From Agrococcus sp. ARC_14 (lineage in GTDB: Bacteria > Actinomycetota > Actinomycetes > Actinomycetales > Microbacteriaceae), in assembly GCF_022436485.1 (NCBI RefSeq), contig NZ_JAKUDO010000002.1, positions 186,001 through 250,000 on the forward strand: DNA of 64,000 bases. Reading direction: 5' to 3'. Made by a program: the position numbers and the translations under genes. The notes under the pieces are model-generated. The model ran no database searches and was not told the DNA's origin. It was given only the letters and a program-made list of their open reading frames with translations. Below, piece by piece: positions 15,722 through 23,460 of the stretch (positions within the stretch are counted from its first letter, which is position 1; every line of letters begins with the position of its first letter).

Positions 15722-16711
15722 CTACCTCTCGGCGGGAGGCTCGAACGTCGTCATCGACTCCTCGTCGAAGGCGGCGCGGATCTCCTCCACGCCATCCCAG
15801 TTGACGTGCACCACCGACTGCGACCCCTCCATGCCTGTGCCGAGCGTCGGCATCGTGAAGGTCTGGATGTTGGAGTTGCCGATGCCCGCCAGCTGCGACC
15901 CGAGCGACGCCACGGTGCCCAGGTCGAAGGTGTCGCTGGTGGCGACGTGCGGCGAGATGGTGGCGAGGATGTCGGCCATCCGGTTGGGGTTCGTGAGATT
16001 CTCGCGCGTCATCAGCTGCGTCATCAGCCCGCGCAGGAACGCGCGCTGGTTGTGCACGCGCTGGTAGTCGCCATCGCTGAAGGGCGAGCGGGCGCGCACA
16101 TAGATGAGGGCCTCTTCGCCCTGGATGGTGATCTCGCCCTGCGGGTAGTCGTAGCCGTGATACGAGAAGGCGATGTCGTTGTTCACGGTCACGCCGCCCA
16201 TAGACTCGGTGAGCCCCTCGAAGCCGGCGAAGTCGATGATCGAGACGTGGTCGATGCGCTGGTCGATGATGCCCTCGACCACCTGCACCATGAGCGGCAC
16301 GCCGCCGTAGGCGAGCGCGGAGTTCACCTTCGCCATGCCGTGACCGGGGATCTCGACCCACGAGTCGCGCATGATCGACATGATCTGCACGCTCTCGCGA
16401 TCCGGCGGGATGTGGGCCACCAGGATGGTGTCGGCGCGGTCGCCGAGGTCGGTCAGCAGCGAGTCGCCCTCGCCGCGTGCGTCGGTGCCCAGCAGCAGCA
16501 CGTTGACCGGCTGTCCGTCGCCCTCGCCGGCCTCGGGCCGCAGCGACTCCTCGGGGAACGCGGTCTCGATCGTCTCGACCTGCTGCACCGAGGGGTTGAC
16601 ACGCACGAAGTACCAGCCGATCGCGGCCAGCAGGGCCAGCACGATAACGCCGACGATGCCCACTGCGACCCATCGGCCGACGTGCTTCTGCTTCTTGATC
16701 TCTGCCGTCAC
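15722..16711 (-). CDS. LytR-CpsA-Psr family glycopolymer ligase
   Basis: LCP enzymes attach wall glycopolymers from undecaprenyl-pyrophosphate carriers to peptidoglycan outside the membrane. One N-terminal helix (about 12-34) anchors the protein. The LCP core has VNVLLLGTDARGEG, ADTILVAHIPPD, SIMRDSWVEIPG (conserved Arg) and a later RVHNQRAFLRGL block that binds the pyrophosphate. At 329 residues it is a single-domain form. The GTG start lies six bases from a GATACT -10 box on the minus strand and has no ribosome site, so the mRNA is probably leaderless. It is divergent from the PH-domain cluster. Confidence 0.9.
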   Translation of the reverse strand: MTAEIKKQKHVGRWVAVGIVGVIVLALLAAIGWYFVRVNPSVQQVETIETAFPEESLRPEAGEGDGQPVNVLLLGTDARGEGDSLLTDLGDRADTILVAHIPPDRESVQIMSIMRDSWVEIPGHGMAKVNSALAYGGVPLMVQVVEGIIDQRIDHVSIIDFAGFEGLTESMGGVTVNNDIAFSYHGYDYPQGEITIQGEEALIYVRARSPFSDGDYQRVHNQRAFLRGLMTQLMTRENLTNPNRMADILATISPHVATSDTFDLGTVASLGSQLAGIGNSNIQTFTMPTLGTGMEGSQSVVHVNWDGVEEIRAAFDEESMTTFEPPAER

Positions 16712-16717
16712 CGAGGC

Positions 16718-16723
16718 AGTATC
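16718..16723 (-). promoter_or_regulatory. -10 box (GATACT) for the LCP gene, leaderless
   Basis: On the minus strand GATACT is followed by GCCTCG and then the GTG start. The 6-base gap matches the other leaderless genes in this window. Confidence 0.45.
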
Positions 16724-16751
16724 GCAGAAGTGCCGTTCAGGCTCCTCGGAC

Positions 16752-16757
16752 TAGCCT
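16752..16757 (+). promoter_or_regulatory. -10 box (TAGCCT) for the PH-domain cluster
   Basis: TAGCCT would start a transcript about 70 bases before the first GTG, which has a perfect AGGAGG ribosome site. It lies back to back with the LCP promoter, about 30 bases apart. Confidence 0.4.
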
Positions 16758-16835
16758 GGGACACGGCCGCAGCCTGCACAGGCGAGACCCTCGCCGAGCC
16801 GGCCGGACCGACCCCCATCGCACGAGGAGGAACCC

Positions 16836-17330
16836 GTGGCAGAGCGCCTGGATGTCACTGGCGAGTGGCAGCGCATCAGCATGCGCTACGCGAGCGTCGA
16901 GTCGATCAGCACGGTCATCTGGTGGCTGATCCTCGGCATCGGAGCCACGGTGCCGATCTGGTTCGCGAACGACGGCGACATGCCCTTGTGGGGCTGGCTG
17001 CCGCTGGGCGCCGCGATCCTGCTGATCGTGATCGGCGTCGTCTTCTCCTTCCTCCGCACGCGCACGATCGGCTACCTGCAGCGTCAGGACGACCTGCTCG
17101 TGCGACGCGGCATGCTCTTCCGCCGCTTCGTCGCCGTGCCCTACGGCCGCATGCAGATCGTCGACATCACGCAGGGCCCGGTCGAGCGGATGTTCGGGCT
17201 CAAGTCGCTGAAGTTCGTCACGGCAGCGGCGTCCAGCGCGATCGCGATCCCCGGCATGCCGGGCGACACCGCCGAGCAGCTGCGCGACCACCTGGTCGCG
17301 GTCTCCGAGTCGCGGCGGGCAGGCCTGTGA
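16836..17330 (+). CDS. Membrane PH-domain (bPH2, YdbS-like) protein
   Basis: A 164-residue protein with two hydrophobic segments (about 25-45 and 52-72) followed by a bacterial PH-2 domain. That domain contains LLVRRGMLFRRFVAVPYGRM and QIVDITQGPVERMFGL, the hallmark of YdbS/YdbT-type proteins. The GTG start has a perfect AGGAGG six bases upstream. Its stop overlaps the start of a larger PH-domain protein (GTGA), the usual YdbS-YdbT pairing. The biochemical role of the family is not settled; membrane association is clear. Confidence 0.85.
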   Translation: MAERLDVTGEWQRISMRYASVESISTVIWWLILGIGATVPIWFANDGDMPLWGWLPLGAAILLIVIGVVFSFLRTRTIGYLQRQDDLLVRRGMLFRRFVAVPYGRMQIVDITQGPVERMFGLKSLKFVTAAASSAIAIPGMPGDTAEQLRDHLVAVSESRRAGL

Positions 17331-19603
17331 CCGACCCCCGCATGCCGCAGGCTCCGCCTCCGGGTCAGCCGGGCCAGCCGGGCCAGCCGCAGCCGGGCCA
17401 GCAGTGGGGCCCGCCGCAGCACGGCCAGCCGCAGTGGCCCGCCCAGGCCGGCCCGACCCATCCGGGCCAGCCTGCGACGCAGGCTCCCGCCCCGCAGGAC
17501 GCCCGCGCCAAGGCGGCGGGCCTCATCGACGGCGAGTGGCACCGGCTGCACCCCGCCAGTCCGCTGCTGCGCGGCGGCCTGTCGCTCATCATCTTCCTCG
17601 GCATCCTCTTCTCGATCTTCCGCGACCGGCTCATCGCGCTCTTCGTGCCTGATGAGTTCGAGGATGGCGACTGGAGCCAGGACGCCTTCGGTGACTTCGT
17701 CGTCTCCCAGCTCGTCTGGGTCACGCTCGGCGTGATCGGCCTCGTGCTGCTGCTCATCGCGCTGTTCTGGATCGGCTGGCGGGTGCACCGCTTCCGCATC
17801 ACGGGCGACGCGGTCGAGGTGCAGCAGGGCATCTTCGTCAAGAAGCACCGCCGTGCGCCCCTCTCGCGCATCCAGGGCATCAACATCCAGAAGCCCTGGT
17901 TCGCGCGGCTGCTGGGCGCCTGCAAGTTCGAGATCCAGCAGGCGGGCAACGACTCCAACGTCGACCTCAACTACCTGAGCTCTTCGGTGGCGGATGCGCT
18001 GCGCTACGAGATCCTGAACCGCGCCTCCGGGCGCTCCACGGCAGACAACGAGCGGCTCGCGGCCGAGCGGCAGGCGGCTGCTGCGGCCAGCGGCGTGGTC
18101 GACGAGTTCCTGCGGCCGGACGCCGAGATCTCGCACATCGCGCCCGACTCGCTCGTGCGCATCCCGGTGGGACGGATCGTCCTGTCTTCGCTGCTCGACG
18201 GCTTGATCGTCTGGGCGGTGCTCTCTGTGATCGCCGTTGCCGTGCTGGTGCTCGCTCTGCAGCAGTGGTGGGCGGTCTTCGCGTTGGTGCCCAGCGCGAT
18301 CGCGTTCCTCGCCGCCGCCTTGCGCTCGCTTGGCGCGAAGCTGCGCTACTCGATCGCGGCGACGCCCGACGGCATCCGCCTCGCCTATGGCCTCGCCTCC
18401 ACGACGACCGAGATCCTGCCTCCTGGCCGCATCTTCGCGCTGCAGGTGAAGCAGCCGTTGCTGTGGCGGCCGTTCGGCTGGTGGCAGGTGTCGTTCACGC
18501 GCGCCGGCAAGATGTCGAGCGACGGCACGAACCAGGGCCAGAGCCAGCAGATGGCCAGCTACCTGCTGCCAGTCGGCGACCTGCGCGATGTGCGCACCGT
18601 GATCGGCCTCGTGCTGCCAGAGCTCGCGCACTCGCCGCTGGTCGACCAGGGGCTGTTCGGTCAGGCTCCCGACGCCTTCGTCGTCAGCCCGCCGCGAGCG
18701 CGCGCCTTCCGCTGGTTCTCGGTGCGGCGCAACGGCTTCCACGTGCACGATGCCGCGTTCCTGCTGCGCCACGGCCGCATCTGGCGCTCGCTGCAGCTCG
18801 TGCCCGGCGCGCGCGTGCAGTCGGTCGCCGTGCAGCAGGGCCCCATCTACGGCATGGCGCGGCTCGCGCGCGTGCAGTTCCACGTGCCGGGCACGGTGCT
18901 CTCGCCCAGCATCGGCGCGATCGACCAGCAGGATGCCCACACACTCTTCGAGCACGCCACCCGCACCATCAAGATCGCGATCGATCGGGATGCGTCGGAG
19001 TCGTGGGCATCGTCGCTGTCGCGCAACGCGGTGCTCGCGACCGCACCCGCGGTGCAGGACGGACTGATGCCGGAGCCCGCGCCCGCTCCCGTCGGTCGAG
19101 GAGCGGTGCCGCAGCAGCAGTGGCAGCAGCCGGGCGTGCCGCCGGCCCAGCAGCAGTGGCAGCAGCCCAGCGCGCCGCAGCAGCAGTGGCAGCAGCCCAG
19201 CGCGCCGCAGCAGCAGTGGCAGCCGCCGAGCGCGCCGCAGGGCCAGCAGCAGTGGCAGCAGCCGAGCGCGCCGCAGGGCCAGCAGCAGGGTCAGCCCGCG
19301 CCGCAGCAGTGGCAGCAGCCGAGCACGCCGCAGGGCCAGCCGCCGCAGCAGCAGCAGTGGCAGCGCCCGCAGACGCCGCAGCAGGCGATGCCGCCGCAGG
19401 CTCCGCCTGCACCCGCTCAGCCGCCGCAGAGCGTGGCCGCGCCGACGCATCCCCAGCAGCCCAGGAACGCCGGCCCGAGCTTCGGCCAATCGGCGCCGCA
19501 GCCGCCACATGAGCAGCGCCCGCCGCAGAGCCCGCCATCGAACGGCCAGCAGGCTCCGCAGCAGCCCGACCCGCGCAGCGTCCCGCCGCGCGACCAGGAA
19601 TGA
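17327..19603 (+). CDS. Large membrane PH-domain (YdbT-like) protein with Q/P/W-rich tail
   Basis: A 758-residue partner of the preceding PH protein. The N terminus (to about 60) is Pro/Gln/Gly-rich. Hydrophobic pairs near 85-145 and 285-335 alternate with bPH2 repeats: VEVQQGIFVKKHRRAPLSRI, then the segment starting IRLAYGLASTTTE, then FHVHDAAFLLRHGRIWRSLQ with GPIYGMARLARVQF. The final 170 residues are low-complexity repeats of QQQWQQPSAPQ type. The GTG start overlaps the upstream stop; an ATG five codons on is possible. Its own stop overlaps the ATG of the DUF2520 gene. Cytoplasmic PH domains with disordered tails suggest a membrane scaffold, but this is inference. Confidence 0.85.
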   Translation: MTDPRMPQAPPPGQPGQPGQPQPGQQWGPPQHGQPQWPAQAGPTHPGQPATQAPAPQDARAKAAGLIDGEWHRLHPASPLLRGGLSLIIFLGILFSIFRDRLIALFVPDEFEDGDWSQDAFGDFVVSQLVWVTLGVIGLVLLLIALFWIGWRVHRFRITGDAVEVQQGIFVKKHRRAPLSRIQGINIQKPWFARLLGACKFEIQQAGNDSNVDLNYLSSSVADALRYEILNRASGRSTADNERLAAERQAAAAASGVVDEFLRPDAEISHIAPDSLVRIPVGRIVLSSLLDGLIVWAVLSVIAVAVLVLALQQWWAVFALVPSAIAFLAAALRSLGAKLRYSIAATPDGIRLAYGLASTTTEILPPGRIFALQVKQPLLWRPFGWWQVSFTRAGKMSSDGTNQGQSQQMASYLLPVGDLRDVRTVIGLVLPELAHSPLVDQGLFGQAPDAFVVSPPRARAFRWFSVRRNGFHVHDAAFLLRHGRIWRSLQLVPGARVQSVAVQQGPIYGMARLARVQFHVPGTVLSPSIGAIDQQDAHTLFEHATRTIKIAIDRDASESWASSLSRNAVLATAPAVQDGLMPEPAPAPVGRGAVPQQQWQQPGVPPAQQQWQQPSAPQQQWQQPSAPQQQWQPPSAPQGQQQWQQPSAPQGQQQGQPAPQQWQQPSTPQGQPPQQQQWQRPQTPQQAMPPQAPPAPAQPPQSVAAPTHPQQPRNAGPSFGQSAPQPPHEQRPPQSPPSNGQQAPQQPDPRSVPPRDQE
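19112..19380 (+). repeat. In-frame Gln/Trp/Pro coding repeats
   Basis: Imperfect units of 30-36 bases encode QQQWQQPSAP, sometimes with an added QG, about seven times within the C-terminal tail of the PH-domain protein. The DNA copies are close enough (CAGCAGCAGTGGCAGCAGCC) to recombine, so copy number may vary between strains. Confidence 0.8.
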
Positions 19604-20295
19604 GGCCCGGCAGGCTCGGCGTCGGCATCATCGGCGCCGGGCGGGTCGGGCCCGTGCTGGGCGCCGCGCTCGCCGGGGCGGGCCACGCGATCATCGGCAT
19701 CACCGCGACCGGCTTCGACGCGATCGAGCGCGCGGAGGCGATGCTGCCCGGCGTGGAGATCCTCGATGCCCCGACGATCGTCGAGCGCAGCGAGCTTGTG
19801 CTGCTGACGGTGCCGACCGAAGCCTTGGCCGATCTCGTCGCCGGCCTTGCCGCCACGGGCGCATGGCAGCCGGGCCAGCTGGTCGTGCACACGGCCGCCG
19901 AGCACGGCACCGAGGTGCTGCGCCCCGCCATCGAGCGCGGCGCGATCCCGATCGCGCTGCACCCCGCGATGAGCTTCACCGGCACGTCGCTCGACCTCTC
20001 GCGACTGCTCGAGGCCACGATCGCCGTCACCGCGCCCGGCCCGGTGCTGCCGATCGGCCAGGCGCTCGCGGTCGAGATGGGCGCCGAGCCGATCGTGGTC
20101 GCCGAGGCCGACCGCCCCGCCTACGCCGAGGCGGTCGCTGCAGCCCGTGACTTCGCCGCGGGGCTCGTCGCGCAGGCCCTGCGGCAGCTGCACGAGATCG
20201 GCGTCGAGCGCCCCTCGCAGGTGCTCGGCGGCGTCGTCCGCTCCGCCGTCGAGACGGCCCTCGCGCGCTACCCCGATCCGCCCATCGAGCCCTGA
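19600..20295 (+). CDS. Rossmann-like plus DUF2520 protein
   Basis: A 231-residue protein with an N-terminal dinucleotide-binding motif (GIIGAGRVGPVLG) like 6-phosphogluconate/ketopantoate-type dehydrogenases, and a C-terminal DUF2520 helical domain (LHPAMSFTG, then VLGGVVRSAVETAL). In many bacteria this gene neighbours panC. An NADP-dependent reductase role near pantothenate synthesis is suggested by context, but no substrate is established. The ATG overlaps the PH-protein stop (ATGA). A separate -10 box before panC indicates that panC can be expressed independently. Confidence 0.8.
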   Translation: MRPGRLGVGIIGAGRVGPVLGAALAGAGHAIIGITATGFDAIERAEAMLPGVEILDAPTIVERSELVLLTVPTEALADLVAGLAATGAWQPGQLVVHTAAEHGTEVLRPAIERGAIPIALHPAMSFTGTSLDLSRLLEATIAVTAPGPVLPIGQALAVEMGAEPIVVAEADRPAYAEAVAAARDFAAGLVAQALRQLHEIGVERPSQVLGGVVRSAVETALARYPDPPIEP

Positions 20296-20311
20296 CCCCG
20301 CCGAGCCCGCA

Positions 20312-20317
20312 TAGTCT
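20312..20317 (+). promoter_or_regulatory. -10 box (TAGTCT) for panC, decides the start codon
   Basis: TAGTCT is followed by GTCGTG and then GTG. With the 6-base spacing used elsewhere, transcription begins at the second of two tandem GTG codons, favouring 20324 over 20321. Confidence 0.45.
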
Positions 20318-20323
20318 GTCGTG

Positions 20324-21199
20324 GTGCCCGCACCCATCCGCACCCTGACCACCATCGCCGAGGCTCGCGCCTTCGTCGCAGCCGAGCGCGCCGCCGGCCG
20401 CCGCGTCGCGCTGGTGCCGACCATGGGCGCGCTGCACCGGGGGCACCTCGAGCTGGTGCGCAGAGCCCGCGAGCGCGCCGAGACCGTCATCGCCTCGGTC
20501 TTCGTCAACCCGCTGCAGTTCGGCCCGCACGAGGATCTCGACCGCTACCCGCGCACCCCGCAGACCGACACCGAGCAGCTCATCGTGCTCGGCGTCGAGG
20601 CGGTCTTCATGCCGACGGTCGAGGAGATGTACCCGGATGGGGGGCGTTCGGCCACGCTCGTCACCGCCGGCCATCTCGGCACCGTGCTCGAGGGTCGCAG
20701 CCGCCCCGGGCACTACGACGGCGTGCTCACGGTGGTCACGAAGCTCTTCTCGATCGTGGCGCCTGATGTGGCGCTCTTCGGCGAGAAGGATGCGCAGCAG
20801 CTCTTCCTCGTGCGCCGCATGGTGCGCGACCTCGATCTGCCGGTCGAGATCATCGGCGTGCCGACGGTGCGGGAGCCCGACGGCCTCGCACTCTCGAGCC
20901 GCAACGCGATGCTGCAGGCGGGGGAGCGGCAGGATGCGCTCGCGCTCTCGCGCGCGCTGGAGGCCGCAGGCTCTGCGGCCGACCGCGGAGTCGAGGCGAT
21001 GCTGGCGGCGGCGCAGTCGGTCTTCCAGTCGGACACGGGCGTGCAGCTCGACTACCTCGCGGTCGTCGACCCGCGCACCTTCGCCTTCGCGAACGAGTCG
21101 CACCACGGCCTGGTGCAGGTGCTCGTGGCCGCTCGCGTCGGCACGGCATCGACCAACGCCGTGCGCCTGATCGACAACGCGATCTTCAGCATCCCGTGA
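20324..21199 (+). CDS. panC: Pantoate--beta-alanine ligase (pantothenate synthetase)
   Basis: Condenses pantoate and beta-alanine with ATP to make pantothenate for CoA synthesis. The nucleotidyltransferase signature PTMGALHRGH (HRGH at 38-41) and the FVNPLQFGPHEDLDRYPRT and LFGEKDAQQL blocks are intact, as is the KMSKS-like LALSSRN. At 291 residues it is typical. Two in-frame GTG codons are adjacent; the second fits a leaderless transcript from TAGTCT. The usual panB and panD are not in the window. Confidence 0.95.
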   Translation: MPAPIRTLTTIAEARAFVAAERAAGRRVALVPTMGALHRGHLELVRRARERAETVIASVFVNPLQFGPHEDLDRYPRTPQTDTEQLIVLGVEAVFMPTVEEMYPDGGRSATLVTAGHLGTVLEGRSRPGHYDGVLTVVTKLFSIVAPDVALFGEKDAQQLFLVRRMVRDLDLPVEIIGVPTVREPDGLALSSRNAMLQAGERQDALALSRALEAAGSAADRGVEAMLAAAQSVFQSDTGVQLDYLAVVDPRTFAFANESHHGLVQVLVAARVGTASTNAVRLIDNAIFSIP

Positions 21200-21295
21200 G
21201 CTGAGGTCCGAGCCCGAGCCGCTGCGGTCCGAGGTGCAGGGCCTCGACGGGCAGTCGGGCAGTCGGCGGACGGGTGGCGGATGTGTCACCGCCGG

Positions 21296-21301
21296 TAGGA
21301 T
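21296..21301 (+). promoter_or_regulatory. -10 box (TAGGAT) for lysS
   Basis: A TANNNT box eight bases before the lysS GTG, which has no clear ribosome site. It supports this GTG over the upstream open frame. Confidence 0.4.
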
Positions 21302-21309
21302 CGACAGTC

Positions 21310-23061
21310 GTGACCGAGACGCCCCACGACAGCACTGCCGAGCCGGCCCCCGACCACGAGCGAGCCGATTGGGTCTCGCGGCTGGCCGACGAGGTGATCG
21401 CCGAGGCCGAGCGTCGCGGGACCAAGCCCGTGGCCGCATCCGGCATCTCGCCGTCCGGCCCCGTGCACCTGGGCAACTTCCGCGAGGTGATGAGCCCGCA
21501 CCTGGTCGTCGACGAGATCCAGCGGCGCGGCCTCGAGGCCGAGCACATCTTCAGCTGGGACGACTACGACCGCTTCCGCAAGGTGCCCGCCGGCATCGAG
21601 GGCGTCGACGCGTCGTGGGCCGAGCACATCGGCAAGCCGCTCACGAGCGTGCCGGCCCCTCCCGGCAGCGAGCACGACTCGTGGGCCGCGCACTTCCGCA
21701 GCGCCGCCGAGGCCGGGTTCGCCGAGGCGGGCGTGCGCTACCGCGGCATCAGCCAGACCGAGCAGTACGCCGCCGGCGCCTACACCGAGCAGATCCTGCA
21801 CGCCATGCGCCACCGCCGCGAGATCGACGCGATCCTGGCGCAGTACCGCACGCTGCCCGCCGCCAAGGATGACGACGAGGAGCTGCAGAAGGCGCTCGAG
21901 GCGTCGTCGGGCGCGGCCGCCGAGGACGACGGCTCCGGCGGCACCGAGTACTACCCCTACAAGCCCTACTGCACGAGCTGCGGCAAGGACCTCACCACCA
22001 TCGAGGCCTACGACGACGACTCGACCGAGATGACCTACTCGTGCCAGTGCGGGCACCGCGAGACGGTGCTGCTGCGCGAGTTCCGCTCCGGCAAGCTGGT
22101 CTGGAAGGTCGACTGGCCGATGCGCTGGGCCTTCGAGCAGGTCGTGTTCGAGCCCAGCGGCGTCGACCACCAGAGCCCCGGCTCCTCCTTCCAGGTGGGC
22201 CTGCAGCTCGCGCCGGTGTTCGGCTGGGAGCGGCCGCTCGGCCCGATGTACGCCTTCGTGGGCTTCGGCGGCGTCGCCAAGATGTCGTCGTCGCGCGGCG
22301 GAGCCCCGACGCCCTCGGATGCGCTCGCCGTCATGGAGGCTCCCGTGCTGCGCTGGCTCTACGCCCGCCGTCGCATGAACCAGTCCTTCGACGTTGCCTT
22401 CGGCTCCGAGCTGCAGCGCACCTACGACGAGTGGGATGCGCTGCAGCGCAAGGCCACGGCCGGCACAGCTGGCGACGCGGAGCTCGCCGCGCTCGAGCGC
22501 GCCACCTCGACGGCGCACGAGCGCCTGCCCGAGACGCCGCGCCGCGTCGCCTTCCGCACCCTCGCATCCGTCGTCGACCTCACCTTCGGCGACGAGGCGC
22601 AGGTGCTGCGCATCATCGGCGGACTCGACGCCGACGACCCGATCACCGAGCTCGACTCGCTGCGCCCGCGCCTCGACCGGGTCGAGACCTGGGTCGGCAC
22701 CCACATGCCCGCCGAGGAGCACACGTCAGTGCGAGAGAGCCCCGACCGCGCGGCGCTCGACGCGCTCACCGAGACGGAGCGCGACGCCATCCGGCTGCTG
22801 CTCGACGGCGGCCAGGGGCTGCCCGCGATCGAGGAGGCGTGGACGCTCGACGGCCTCACCTTCCAGGTCTACGGCGTCGCCAAGGTGCAGCGCGGCCTCG
22901 AGCCCGGCGCCATGGTGAAGGGCGACAAGGAGCTCTCGGCCGCGCAGCGCGCCTTCTTCGCGCTGCTCTACCGCCTGCTCGTCGGCCGCGAGACCGGCCC
23001 ACGCATCCCGACCCTGCTGCTCGCGATCGGCCGCGAGCGGGTGCGCGAGCTGCTGAGCTGA
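21310..23061 (+). CDS. lysS: Lysyl-tRNA synthetase, class I
   Basis: A 583-residue class I (archaeal-type) LysRS that charges tRNA-Lys. The Rossmann HIGH-type motif is HLGN (53-56) and the KMSKS-type motif is KMSSSRGG (from 324). A zinc-binding insert CTSCGKDL...CQCGH lies between them. Most bacteria use the unrelated class II LysRS; class I enzymes occur in some actinobacteria, spirochaetes and alphaproteobacteria. The C-terminal region is helical and carries the anticodon-binding cage. The GTG start is supported by the -10 box eight bases upstream. It lies after panC, a neighbourhood common in Microbacteriaceae. Confidence 0.93.
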   Translation: MTETPHDSTAEPAPDHERADWVSRLADEVIAEAERRGTKPVAASGISPSGPVHLGNFREVMSPHLVVDEIQRRGLEAEHIFSWDDYDRFRKVPAGIEGVDASWAEHIGKPLTSVPAPPGSEHDSWAAHFRSAAEAGFAEAGVRYRGISQTEQYAAGAYTEQILHAMRHRREIDAILAQYRTLPAAKDDDEELQKALEASSGAAAEDDGSGGTEYYPYKPYCTSCGKDLTTIEAYDDDSTEMTYSCQCGHRETVLLREFRSGKLVWKVDWPMRWAFEQVVFEPSGVDHQSPGSSFQVGLQLAPVFGWERPLGPMYAFVGFGGVAKMSSSRGGAPTPSDALAVMEAPVLRWLYARRRMNQSFDVAFGSELQRTYDEWDALQRKATAGTAGDAELAALERATSTAHERLPETPRRVAFRTLASVVDLTFGDEAQVLRIIGGLDADDPITELDSLRPRLDRVETWVGTHMPAEEHTSVRESPDRAALDALTETERDAIRLLLDGGQGLPAIEEAWTLDGLTFQVYGVAKVQRGLEPGAMVKGDKELSAAQRAFFALLYRLLVGRETGPRIPTLLLAIGRERVRELLS

Positions 23062-23070
23062 CGCGGCCGG

Positions 23071-23076
23071 TAGACT
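23071..23076 (+). promoter_or_regulatory. -10 box (TAGACT), leaderless arrangement
   Basis: TAGACT, then GGGCCC, then ATG. The 6-base gap leaves no space for a ribosome site, so the small membrane gene is probably leaderless. Confidence 0.5.
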
Positions 23077-23082
23077 GGGCCC

Positions 23083-23352
23083 ATGCCTGAGAGCTGGTGG
23101 GGGAACGCGATCTTCTCGCTCGTCCCGACAATCGTGCTCGGGCTCATCTTCTGGATGGTCATGCGCATGATCATCCGCGGCGATCGCACCGCGCGCCGCG
23201 AGTACGACCGCGTCGAAGCAGAAGAGCGCATCAAGATGGGTCTGCCTCCGAGGGGCACTGCCGCAGCGTCGGTGACGGATGCATCGGCCGATGAGGCGCT
23301 GCAGGCTCGGCGGCCGGAGGATCTCCGGCACGGCGAGCCTCCAGCTGGATAG
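23083..23352 (+). CDS. Small single-helix membrane protein, function unknown
   Basis: An 89-residue protein with one transmembrane helix (about 9-28, IFSLVPTIVLGLIFWMVMRM). A basic, charged cytoplasmic stretch (RGDRTARREYDRVEAEERIK) and a short disordered tail follow. Similar small proteins accompany lysS in actinobacteria, but I do not recognise a named family. The start is supported by the adjacent -10 box. It converges on the CPBP protease gene, with a tandem repeat between the two stops. Confidence 0.65.
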   Translation: MPESWWGNAIFSLVPTIVLGLIFWMVMRMIIRGDRTARREYDRVEAEERIKMGLPPRGTAAASVTDASADEALQARRPEDLRHGEPPAG

Positions 23353-23381
23353 TCCAGCCGGCTCTGCGGAGCGCCGGAAAT

Positions 23382-23460
23382 TCTCCGGTCAACCCACCGA
23401 TCTCCGATCAGCCCGCCGGATCTCCGGTCAGCCTGCCGGATCTCCGGTCAGCCTGCCGCC
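23382..23460. repeat. Four tandem copies of a 20-bp unit
   Basis: The unit TCTCCGGTCAGCCTGCCGGA occurs four times head to tail with few differences (copies begin at 23382, 23401, 23421 and 23441). The last copy contains the 3' end and stop codon of the CPBP gene on the minus strand. The intergenic copies therefore look like duplications of that gene end. Each junction forms a CCGGATCTCCGG imperfect palindrome. Confidence 0.8.

Noticed and set aside
15806..17326. N-terminal extension of the YdbT-like protein by about 500 codons
   Set aside because: It runs antisense through the LCP gene and out of frame through the first PH-domain gene; the GTG overlapping the upstream stop is the natural start.
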